44,089 nt of DNA. It comes from Candidatus Gastranaerophilales bacterium (lineage in GTDB: Bacteria; Cyanobacteriota; Vampirovibrionia; Gastranaerophilales; Gastranaerophilaceae). Below are positions 33,884 to 40,788 of this stretch, one piece after another. The notes below the pieces were generated by a model that saw only the letters and a program-made list of their open reading frames with translations, made no database searches and was not told the origin of the DNA. Each line of letters begins with the position of its first letter. The first letter of the stretch is position 1. The position numbers were made by a program, and so were the translations under genes. The stretch is taken from the NCBI GenBank assembly GCA_947588745.1, contig CANPYW010000015.1, forward strand, positions 1 to 44,089, in the 5' to 3' direction.

Positions 33884-34797
33884 AAGAAAAAATATATTGG
33901 GAAGTATGTATTGAAATAAATCCCGTTTGTTCGGATATATTATGCGATATTATACAAACTGAGTTTGATTGTGAGGGCATAATAACAGCGGAAGAAAAGT
34001 ATAAAAATCTTGAGCTGATTGAAACAACGGAAAATATAATAAAAGCATACATAGTTGCGGATTACCTTGATTTTGATGCGGTTAAAAACTTTTTTCAGCT
34101 TCAAAAACAGAGCTTAATCGAAAAGAAAATATTTAATTGTGATATTGGCAGCTGGAATGTTACCATAAAAAAACAGCCGAACGAAGATTGGTCAAAAAAA
34201 TGGAAAGAATATTGGAAACCGTCTAAAATTTCCGATAAAATTGTAATTTGCCCTACGTGGGAAAAATATGTTGCAAAAGACGGCGAAATTATTGTTAATA
34301 TTGACCCTGGTAATGCTTTTGGAACGGGAACTCACGCTACTACACAATTATGCGTGGCTGCTTGCGAAAAATACATGGATAAGAATTCGGCGGTTGCGGA
34401 TATAGGCTGTGGTTCGGGGATACTTGCAATCTGTGCCATGAAGCTTGGAGCAAAATCCGCAGAAGCAGTAGATACCGATGAAACGGTCATTGATACGGCG
34501 AAAAAGAATGCGAAAGTGAACAATGAAAATTCCATAATTTTTCGAAATTCATCATCAGAGAGCCTTGCAAGCAATAAATATGATTTTGTTTTTGCAAATA
34601 TACTTCATAATGTACTTGCTCAAATCATGCCCGATTTAAAACGTATAATGAAAACCGGTGCCAAAATGGTATTAAGCGGAATACTTGAAGGCAAAGAAGA
34701 TGTGGTAACAGAGGCAATTAAAAAGAATAATTTAAGAATTACGGAAGAAAAACGACAAAAAGAGTGGATTGCTTTTGTAGTTCAAAAGGAGGATTAA
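33874..34797 (+). CDS. prmA: Ribosomal protein L11 methyltransferase-like
   Basis: 307 residues. PrmA trimethylates ribosomal protein L11. The N-terminal substrate-recognition region (about 1-95) is followed by WSKKWKEYWKPSKIS, the NIDPGNAFGTGTHATTQLC loop, and the SAM-binding GCGSG in VADIGCGSGILAICAMKLGA with VDTDETVIDTAKKNAKVN. Next comes the catalytic FANILHNVL (the family has N-I-L). The start is TTG 33874 inside the end of accA (ten-base overlap), so it is probably coupled. The stop TAA shares its last base with the kdsB ATG. Confidence 0.9.
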   Translation: MSVKEKIYWEVCIEINPVCSDILCDIIQTEFDCEGIITAEEKYKNLELIETTENIIKAYIVADYLDFDAVKNFFQLQKQSLIEKKIFNCDIGSWNVTIKKQPNEDWSKKWKEYWKPSKISDKIVICPTWEKYVAKDGEIIVNIDPGNAFGTGTHATTQLCVAACEKYMDKNSAVADIGCGSGILAICAMKLGAKSAEAVDTDETVIDTAKKNAKVNNENSIIFRNSSSESLASNKYDFVFANILHNVLAQIMPDLKRIMKTGAKMVLSGILEGKEDVVTEAIKKNNLRITEEKRQKEWIAFVVQKED

Positions 34798-35522
34798 TGT
34801 CGGATACAGCAATAATAATACCTGCGAGATACGGTTCTAAAAGGCTTCCCGGAAAACCGTTATTAAAAGTATGCAATAAACCGATAATTCAATGGGTATG
34901 GGAGAGGGCAACCGAGGTAAAATCAGCCGATATGGTAATTATTGCAACGGATAGCAAAGAAATATACGATTGTGCAAAATCGTTCGGTGCAGATGTTGAG
35001 ATGACCTCGGAAAATCATAAATGCGGAAGTGACAGAATAGCGGAAGTAGCACAAAAATATCCCGATATATCTTATATAATAAATATTCAGGGTGATGAGC
35101 CGATGATAAATACTTCGTGTGTTGAAGAAGTTATAAAACTTATAAAAGAAGACAATAATGCCGATATATCAACTTTGCTTTCCGTAATTAAAGATGAAGA
35201 TTTGCAAGACCCGAATATGGTCAAATGCGTAAAAGATATAAACGGTTATGCAATGTATTTTTCACGTTCAAAAATTCCTTACGAAAGGAATATCGGTATA
35301 GCAGAATTTTATAAACATATAGGAATATACGGCTATAAACGGGACTCTTTATTTAAAATGACGGAGTTGGCACAGCCTGAAATTGAACGGGCCGAAAGTT
35401 TAGAGCAATTAAGGGCATTGTATAACGGCATGAAGATTAAAACAGCCGTTGTAGAATATCAATCAATAGGAATTGACACAATAGAAGATTTTAATGCATT
35501 TAAAAAGAGAATGGAAAAATAA
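34797..35522 (+). CDS. kdsB: 3-deoxy-manno-octulosonate cytidylyltransferase
   Basis: 241 residues. KdsB activates Kdo as CMP-Kdo for lipid A core synthesis; its presence indicates LPS and therefore a diderm cell. Visible are IIIPARYGSKRLPGKPLLKV with the nucleotide-binding Arg and Lys residues, WERATEV, IIATDSKEI, TSENHKCGSDRIAEVA, NIQGDEPMI (metal-binding Asp) and YKHIGIYGYKRDSLFKMTE. ATG 34797 is chosen because AAAGGAGG precedes it; an upstream in-frame ATG at 34764 lies inside prmA. It overlaps prmA by one base. Confidence 0.97.
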   Translation: MSDTAIIIPARYGSKRLPGKPLLKVCNKPIIQWVWERATEVKSADMVIIATDSKEIYDCAKSFGADVEMTSENHKCGSDRIAEVAQKYPDISYIINIQGDEPMINTSCVEEVIKLIKEDNNADISTLLSVIKDEDLQDPNMVKCVKDINGYAMYFSRSKIPYERNIGIAEFYKHIGIYGYKRDSLFKMTELAQPEIERAESLEQLRALYNGMKIKTAVVEYQSIGIDTIEDFNAFKKRMEK

Positions 35523-35523
35523 T

Positions 35524-36183
35524 ATGTCCGAAGAAAGTATTCATTATGAGCACGAAAAGAAAATGCTGATTGTAATAATATTTACAATTTTTGCAATGAT
35601 AGCGGAAATACGGCTCGGACGTATGACAAACTCGATGTCACTATTGGCAGAGGGTTATCACATGAGCGTACACGTTTTAACTTTGGGTTTGACTTATATA
35701 GCTTATGTAATAGCAAGGAAATTAAAAAATTCACCTTTATTTGAACACGGAACATATAAAATCAGCGTACTTGCGGGATATACAAGTGCTTTACTTTTGG
35801 GGCTTTCCGGTTTCGGAATTATGTTTGAATCAATTATGAGATTTTTTCATCCGGAAGAAATCCGGTTTACGGAAGCAATTTGGGCTTCTGTTTTCGCATT
35901 AGTCGTAAACTTTATCTGTATTATGGTTATGGAGGGGAAATTCCACAGCCATTGTTTTGAACACAGTGACGAACAAAAAGATTATAATTATAAAGCCGCT
36001 TATTATCACATTTTATCGGATGTTTTAATATCCATATTGACCATAATAGCACTTATTTTGGGCAAATACTTTAATAATATACATTTGGATGCGATAACTG
36101 GTATATTTGGTGCATTACTGATTATAATATGGGCAATTAAATTGCTTAAACACATGGTAAAAATATTACTCGATATGAAATAA
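35524..36183 (+). CDS. Cation diffusion facilitator, DmeF-like, without a cytoplasmic C-terminal domain
   Basis: 219 residues, six hydrophobic spans. CDF proteins export divalent metals (Co, Ni, Zn) in exchange for protons. It resembles DmeF of Proteobacteria: SMSLLAEGYHMSVHVLTLGL (metal site in the second span with His), FEHGTYKISVLAGYTSALLLGL, RFFHPEEIRFTEAI, and AAYYHILSDVLISILTIIA (His and Asp of the fifth span). A short His patch KFHSHCFEHSDEQKD lies before it. The usual Asp in the first motif is replaced by Glu-Gly, and the C-terminal metal-binding domain of most CDFs is absent, as in DmeF. It starts one base after the kdsB stop. Metal unknown. Confidence 0.8.
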   Translation: MSEESIHYEHEKKMLIVIIFTIFAMIAEIRLGRMTNSMSLLAEGYHMSVHVLTLGLTYIAYVIARKLKNSPLFEHGTYKISVLAGYTSALLLGLSGFGIMFESIMRFFHPEEIRFTEAIWASVFALVVNFICIMVMEGKFHSHCFEHSDEQKDYNYKAAYYHILSDVLISILTIIALILGKYFNNIHLDAITGIFGALLIIIWAIKLLKHMVKILLDMK

Positions 36184-36203
36184 AGAGCATTAAATAAAAA
36201 ATA

Positions 36204-36230
36204 AAACCTTGCATATAAAATACAAGGTTT
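36204..36230 (-). terminator. Hairpin terminator of the RHH-NifX gene
   Basis: An 8-bp stem, AAACCTTG/CAAGGTTT (36204-36211, 36223-36230), with an 11-base loop. On the minus strand a U-rich run (TTTTATTTTTTATTT) follows, so it should end the leftward gene at 36264; on the plus strand it has no U-run. Confidence 0.65.
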
Positions 36231-36263
36231 AAACAATAATGTTCATTTTATATATAAGTAAAA

Positions 36264-36866
36264 TTAGTGATGACAATGCCCGTCGTGATGCCCATGGCAA
36301 TGTCCGCCCTCGCCGCAAGTATTTTCACCTGCAACAAGATTGGAATTTAAAAACATTGTAACAAGTTCTTTTATATCTGCTTCAGGGCAGCCCGATATAA
36401 CTTTTATACCGTTTTCAGCAAATATGGAAAGCGGACGACCGCCCATACCACCTGCTAAAACGATATTGGCACCTTGTTCCGATATCCAATATGCACTTTG
36501 ACAAGATATGCCATCTTCGGGAACCATTGTTTTAATATCAACTATAGATTTTGTTTCCGGGTTAACTTCAACAAAAGTAAAATTTTCACAGTGTCCGAAA
36601 TGCCCGCATAATTTTCCGTCTGCTGACGGTATGGCAATTTTCATATTATATCCTCCTTTTAATTTTTCCGTATTTGATTGTAATAATATCGCACTTTCCA
36701 GTGCTTCGGTATCAGTCATGTTATGTCTTAAAGCATAATCTTTTAAAATATTCAGAATATTTTCATTAATTCTTCTGTTAAACGGAACTTTTTTTAAACA
36801 GGTTTTCTTCCTGCCCGCAAATTGTCTTTTTCCGCCCCATTTGCATTTAACGTCCATATATTCCAT
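36264..36866 (-). CDS. Fusion of a ribbon-helix-helix-like domain with a NifX/NifB-type cofactor-binding domain
   Basis: 200 residues if read in one frame. The N-terminal 74 residues are basic (KWGGKRQFAGRKK) and then KVPFNRRINENILNILKDYA...MTDTEALESAIL, which looks like a small ribbon-helix-helix regulator. From Met75 the sequence is a dinitrogenase iron-molybdenum-cofactor-biosynthesis domain (PF02579 type): MKIAIPSADGKLCGHFGHCENF, GGMGGRPLS, and a metal-rich tail GHCHGHHDGHCHH. AAAAGGAGG lies seven bases before the codon of Met75 (ATG 36644), so a separate 126-residue NifX-like product (36264-36644) is expected as well or instead. There is no nitrogenase here; a metal- or Fe-S-handling role is inferred. 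It converges on the dmeF-like gene. Confidence 0.75.
   Translation of the reverse strand: MEYMDVKCKWGGKRQFAGRKKTCLKKVPFNRRINENILNILKDYALRHNMTDTEALESAILLQSNTEKLKGGYNMKIAIPSADGKLCGHFGHCENFTFVEVNPETKSIVDIKTMVPEDGISCQSAYWISEQGANIVLAGGMGGRPLSIFAENGIKVISGCPEADIKELVTMFLNSNLVAGENTCGEGGHCHGHHDGHCHH
36642..36660 (-). promoter_or_regulatory. Internal ribosome binding site and start of the NifX-type domain
   Basis: On the minus strand AAAAGGAGG, seven bases, then ATG 36644-36642, all inside the longer frame, where it codes for Lys-Gly-Gly-Tyr-Asn-Met. One of the strongest Shine-Dalgarno sequences in the window, so it should be used. Confidence 0.75.
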
Positions 36867-36913
36867 ACAAACATTCTATTTTAAAGATATGAAAATGTCA
36901 ATACAAAATCAAA

Positions 36914-38287
36914 CTAAGATTTAAAATATGAATTACGCACAATTCTTGCTCCGCCTAAAGATTTATACAGAGCTATTTTATTAATAAAGAAATCGGTTTT
37001 GTTATCAACAAGGCGTTTTTCGGTTGTCAGTAATGATTCCCGCTTTTGAAGCAAATCCAAATCTGAAATTATACCTTCTTTAAATTTAAGATTGGTAAAT
37101 CCGAAATCTTGTTGTTCCGCATTATAGCTTTCCAGGGTTTTAAGATATTTTTCATTATCGAGTTTCAAATCGCAAAGTGCATCATTTATTTCCTGAATTG
37201 AAGTTAAAGTTGTTTTTCTGTAATTTTCAATTGCCTGCTCATATTTATTTTTATTTAATTTTAAATTCGCTATTTTTCTTCCGCCCGTAAATAAAGGAAG
37301 CATTGCATTTGCACCAAGTAAAGCAAGAGAATTTGTCCAATTCATTTTGCTTAAATAATCGGTAGAATTGAATGAAATAAGCCCTATTATATCAAAACTC
37401 GGTAAAAACTCTTTTTTTGCAGCCCTAACATCAATACCGGATTTTTCAATGGCCTTTTCTGCAGCAATATAATCCGGTCTTTGCTCTATTAAGTCGGAGC
37501 TTATGCTATCGGGGATTTTTTGATTAACGACCAATTCATCAAAAGAAATACGCTTTAAATCGGAAGTATTTTCAGGGCTTTCACCTATTAAAACACATAA
37601 CATATTCAACAATTTTTGCCTTGTTTTTTCCAATTCAATTAAATCCGCATTGGATTTAATATATGCTTTATTGGCATTGACCGTATCTGCGGTTGAAACA
37701 AGACCTTCTTCATTACTGAGTTTCATTAAATCATATATTTTTTTGCGGTCAAGAATAATCTTTTGCTGCAATTCAATTAATTTATCGAGTTTAACAATAT
37801 TATAATAAGTACTTCCAACGGCACTTGCTACCGAAATATATGCAGACCTTTCGGATTGTCTTGATATTTCTATAAGTTTATCAAAAGATTTTGTTTTATC
37901 TCTGTTTTTTCCGAATAAATCAAGTTCATAATTAACAAACATGGGAAGTGAAATAAGCCCGTCGGAAGTTGTTTGCGACGGAAGCTTATATAAAGCCGGA
38001 ACTGCACCTATTCCGAGTGTCGGCATTTCATTTGCCCTTTTTATATTTTTATTTTCAATATTTTCACCGACTTTTAATGTCGCTAACTTTAAATCATGAT
38101 TACATTGAACGGCTCTTGTTATATAATCGGTCAAAAATTCATCGTTCAACTCTTTCCACCAATCCATATTTATATATGAAAACATTTGAACACTGTCGGT
38201 TATCGGTTTTTCGCTTGAGTATACTTCAACGGGGAAAGAAAATGAAAGTGTAAATATTAATAATAAAGCAATAATCAATTTTTTCAT
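36914..38287 (-). CDS. TolC/NodT-family outer membrane efflux protein
   Basis: About 457 residues. Signal peptide (MKKLIIALLLIFTLSFSFPVEVYSS), then the two-fold helical repeat of outer membrane factors: VNYELDLFGKN in the first half, and EIN and ALCDLK in the second. It forms the outer-membrane channel of a tripartite pump. ATG 38287 fits AGGG at nine bases; ATG 38293 only three bases from it is the alternative. It diverges from marR-emrA across a 91-base region with an operator-like dyad, so it is probably controlled with them. Confidence 0.85.
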   Translation of the reverse strand: MKKLIIALLLIFTLSFSFPVEVYSSEKPITDSVQMFSYINMDWWKELNDEFLTDYITRAVQCNHDLKLATLKVGENIENKNIKRANEMPTLGIGAVPALYKLPSQTTSDGLISLPMFVNYELDLFGKNRDKTKSFDKLIEISRQSERSAYISVASAVGSTYYNIVKLDKLIELQQKIILDRKKIYDLMKLSNEEGLVSTADTVNANKAYIKSNADLIELEKTRQKLLNMLCVLIGESPENTSDLKRISFDELVVNQKIPDSISSDLIEQRPDYIAAEKAIEKSGIDVRAAKKEFLPSFDIIGLISFNSTDYLSKMNWTNSLALLGANAMLPLFTGGRKIANLKLNKNKYEQAIENYRKTTLTSIQEINDALCDLKLDNEKYLKTLESYNAEQQDFGFTNLKFKEGIISDLDLLQKRESLLTTEKRLVDNKTDFFINKIALYKSLGGARIVRNSYFKS

Positions 38288-38310
38288 ACTCATATACCCT
38301 TATATAAATA

Positions 38311-38358
38311 TTGCAATTCCTTAGTTAATATATTAATATATTTGTGTGGTAATTGCAA
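38311..38358. promoter_or_regulatory. Operator-like dyad and promoter between tolC-like and marR genes
   Basis: TTGCAATT at 38311-38318 is repeated inverted as AATTGCAA at 38351-38358, and the perfect palindrome TTAATATATTAA lies between (38325-38336). TTGCAA 38311-38316, 17 bases, TAATAT 38334-38339 make a weak sigma70-type promoter toward marR with a start near 38346. The half-sites flank it. This is a likely MarR autoregulatory site. Confidence 0.5.
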
Positions 38359-38378
38359 CAAATGGTAAAAACAACCGA

Positions 38379-38849
38379 ATGGAACAAATTATTGAAAAGA
38401 AAAGTTATACCGACGGAATGTTTTTTGAACTGAGAATAACTTCAAGATATCTCGGCATAATGGGCAATAAAGTATTGGAGAAATTAAAATCCGACCTGAA
38501 TTTTGAAGAATATGTGATTTTGGATACAATTTCTTATAATGACGGAATATGCCACAGCGATTTGGCAAAATTACTTTTAAGGGATAAATCCAATATCGGT
38601 AAAATCGCTTCAAATTTAGAAAATAACGGATACGTAAAAATTCGCCCCGGAATGAGAAACAGCAGGGTTATTAAAAAAATATTCATTACGGAAGTGGGCA
38701 TAAAAATATGTAATAATATTTATGACAGGCTGAAAACTTATATTCACGCTTTTAATAAAAATTTTACCGAAGAAGAACAGAAATTGATTACGTCTTATAT
38801 GAAAAAATGCAGAGCCGTATTGGAAGAAACGGCAAATATTCAAACTTAA
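38379..38849 (+). CDS. MarR family transcriptional regulator
   Basis: About 156 residues. Winged-helix core: EEYVILDTISYNDGICHSDLAKLLLRDKSNIGKIASNLENNGYVKIRPGMRNSRVIKKIFITEVG, with the recognition helix DKSNIGKIASNLENNG and the wing RPGMRNSRVIK. ATG 38379 is preferred over GTG 38346, which lies at the predicted transcript start inside the operator region; no clear Shine-Dalgarno supports either. It is cotranscribed with emrA (11 bases apart) and divergent from the channel gene, so it is probably their drug- or stress-responsive repressor (inference). Confidence 0.82.
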   Translation: MEQIIEKKSYTDGMFFELRITSRYLGIMGNKVLEKLKSDLNFEEYVILDTISYNDGICHSDLAKLLLRDKSNIGKIASNLENNGYVKIRPGMRNSRVIKKIFITEVGIKICNNIYDRLKTYIHAFNKNFTEEEQKLITSYMKKCRAVLEETANIQT

Positions 38850-38860
38850 AGGGGAAAAAG

Positions 38861-39838
38861 ATGGAAGAAACTCAAGAAGTACAAAATAAATCAAATAAAA
38901 AACGGATACTATTTACAATTTCCGTTATTGCATTAATTGTTGCAAGTGCTTTATATTATTTTAATTCCCTAAAATATGAAACTACGGATGATGCTTATAC
39001 CGAAAGTGATTTGGTTCAAATAGCACCTCGTGTTTCAGGTCAGATAACGGAAATCTTTATTGAAGATAACAAACGAATTAATGAGGGTGATTTAATTGCC
39101 AAAATCGATGATAAAGATTACAGAATTAAATATGAACAGGCAAAAGCCAACTATGAAAAGGCTTTATATTCACAAAAAGTGGCAAAAGCAAAATTAGAAG
39201 CGGTTAATACCGAAATAGCCACCGCACAAAAAGATTTAACACGTTATAAAAATTTATATAAAGCAGGTGCCGTATCTCTTCAAACTCTTGATAATGCACA
39301 AATGAGATATGACAATGCAAAAGCAAAACTGCTTGCGGCAGAAGAAGATGTTATTTCAAATGCTAACGATAAAGTTGCCGATGCAAATTTAAGAGTGTTA
39401 AAAGCTCAAAAAGATAAGGCTGAATTGGATTTGGAATATACAAATATAATCGCTCCCGCAGCAGGTACCGTTACTAATAAAAATGTGGATAAAGGTAAAT
39501 ACGTTCAGGTAGGTCAGCCTTTATTTATGCTCGTAAGTGATAACATCTGGGTAGAAGCTAACTATAAAGAAAATCAGGTAGGAAAAATGAAACCCGGTCA
39601 AAAAGTTTATATAAAAATCGACGCATATCCCGATAAAACTTTTGAGGGAGAAGTTGACAGCATACAAAAAGCCTCGGGTGCAAAATCAAGTTTATTCCCG
39701 CCCGAAAATGCCGTAGGCTCCTTCGTTAAAATAGTACAAAGAATACCCGTAAAAATTAAATTTACGGAAGAAATTGATACGGATAAATATAACTTAGCCG
39801 CCGGCATGAGCGTAGAACCAAAGGTAAAAGTAAAATAG
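38861..39838 (+). CDS. HlyD/EmrA-family membrane fusion protein
   Basis: 325 residues from ATG 38861, preceded by AAAGGGG six bases upstream; the frame extends upstream into marR but that part is not needed. A single N-terminal span (about 16-36), then a lipoyl half (TTDDAYTESDLVQIAPRVSGQITEI), a long helical hairpin of about 100 residues, the second lipoyl half (IIAPAAGTVTNKNVDKGKYVQVGQPLF) and a beta-barrel with NYKENQVGKMKPGQ. This is the EmrA pattern, periplasmic adaptor of an MFS pump. No inner-membrane pump gene follows; a terminator does. Confidence 0.88.
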   Translation: MEETQEVQNKSNKKRILFTISVIALIVASALYYFNSLKYETTDDAYTESDLVQIAPRVSGQITEIFIEDNKRINEGDLIAKIDDKDYRIKYEQAKANYEKALYSQKVAKAKLEAVNTEIATAQKDLTRYKNLYKAGAVSLQTLDNAQMRYDNAKAKLLAAEEDVISNANDKVADANLRVLKAQKDKAELDLEYTNIIAPAAGTVTNKNVDKGKYVQVGQPLFMLVSDNIWVEANYKENQVGKMKPGQKVYIKIDAYPDKTFEGEVDSIQKASGAKSSLFPPENAVGSFVKIVQRIPVKIKFTEEIDTDKYNLAAGMSVEPKVKVK

Positions 39839-39867
39839 TTCAAAATAATAAATTTCTATTTTAATTT

Positions 39868-39907
39868 AAAAGCGGAAACATGATAAAAATTTTTAGTTTC
39901 CGCTTTT
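39868..39907 (+). terminator. Rho-independent terminator after emrA-like gene
   Basis: A perfect 12-bp stem, AAAAGCGGAAAC/GTTTCCGCTTTT (39868-39879, 39896-39907), with a 16-base loop and a run of T (TTTAATTTTTTT) after it. It lies 30 bases past the emrA stop, closing the operon. Confidence 0.85.
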
Positions 39908-39939
39908 TTTAATTTTTTTATGACTAATTAAATTTAGTT

Positions 39940-40317
39940 TTAAGCTTGCTTCTTTTCAGCAATTTTATTACCAAGGTAAGAACCAATAGCTAAACCGGCT
40001 GCAACTGTTGCAACAGTGCCAATAAACGATTTACCTAATGTTTTTACTACATCTTTCTTCTTTGTAACAAAAAAATCACCGGCTTTTTGAGCAACTCTGT
40101 TTAAAATAATGGCATCCATTTTGTGTCCCAAAGCTTCTTCCGTTGTTGTTTTAATTACATCTTGAGTATGTTTTACAAAACTATCTTTTCCTTGTATTAT
40201 CATTTTTTTAGTTTCTTTTGGAATTGCAACTACATTTGCTGCAGTAACAAGTGAACCCATAAGCAATGAGGTTTTAGCTATCTGTTTATTATTTTCATTT
40301 ATAGGTGATATCTTCAT
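39940..40317 (-). CDS. Lineage-specific small protein with hydrophobic segments, 125 residues
   Basis: No family recognised. Starts MKISPINENNKQIAKTS. It has a moderately hydrophobic stretch (LLMGSLVTAANVVAIP, about 18-33) and a C-terminal glycine-rich helix (FIGTVATVAAGLAIGSYLGNKIA, about 97-119), likely membrane-inserted, with a charged helical middle. AGGAG lies eight bases before ATG 40317. It lies alone between the emrA terminator and a divergent 56-residue gene. The N-terminus resembles that of the 24061 protein. Confidence 0.7.
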   Translation of the reverse strand: MKISPINENNKQIAKTSLLMGSLVTAANVVAIPKETKKMIIQGKDSFVKHTQDVIKTTTEEALGHKMDAIILNRVAQKAGDFFVTKKKDVVKTLGKSFIGTVATVAAGLAIGSYLGNKIAEKKQA

Positions 40318-40534
40318 TTCCTTAACTCCTAAACTCTACACAATTATAACTCTGCTAATAAATTATTTTGCTATATACGCACACATTATTTAAAAAATCT
40401 TAACATAAGAAAATAACAAAATCAATATTAAGAAACATTAAGAAAAAACATAAAATAAATGTCAATTTTTAACATTGTATATACTTTATATATATAAGAT
40501 ATAACAAACAATTAAACACAAGAGGACTATATAA

Positions 40535-40705
40535 ATGTATAGCGGATATAAGACTATAGATACAAAAATAAAAGAAATATATTTTGAACCGCATTTAATA
40601 GAAGAACCAATTGATACACTGGAATCAAGATTTAAGTTTTGGAATTGTTTAAATGTAATGGCAATGCAAAATATGACACTTCAACAAATAAAAGCAAGAG
40701 CATGA
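40535..40705 (+). CDS. 56-residue small protein
   Basis: ATG 40535 preceded by AGAGGA, stop TGA 40703-40705. Starts MYSGYKTIDTKIKEIYF and ends with a Met-rich helix (NVMAMQNMTLQQIKARA). A very strong hairpin terminator follows within 12 bases, which supports it as a real transcription unit. No family recognised, no signal peptide. It is divergent from the 40317 gene. Confidence 0.6.
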   Translation: MYSGYKTIDTKIKEIYFEPHLIEEPIDTLESRFKFWNCLNVMAMQNMTLQQIKARA

Positions 40706-40716
40706 AAATAGGAGTG

Positions 40717-40753
40717 AAAAGGGGATTTAAAGAAAAACTTTAAATCCCCTTTT
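40717..40753. terminator. Bidirectional terminator between small gene and pckA
   Basis: A 16-bp perfect stem, 40717-40732 with 40738-40753 (core AAAAGGGGATTTAAAG), with a five-base loop and T-runs on both sides. It serves both the 56-residue gene and pckA, which converge here. Confidence 0.9.
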
Positions 40754-40788
40754 TTTACTTATTTTTTATTTAAAATATTTGTCGGTTA

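Noticed and set aside
36264-36644. Nitrogen fixation locus suggested by the NifX-type domain
   Set aside because: No nif structural or assembly gene in the window; the domain is widespread in non-fixing anaerobes.
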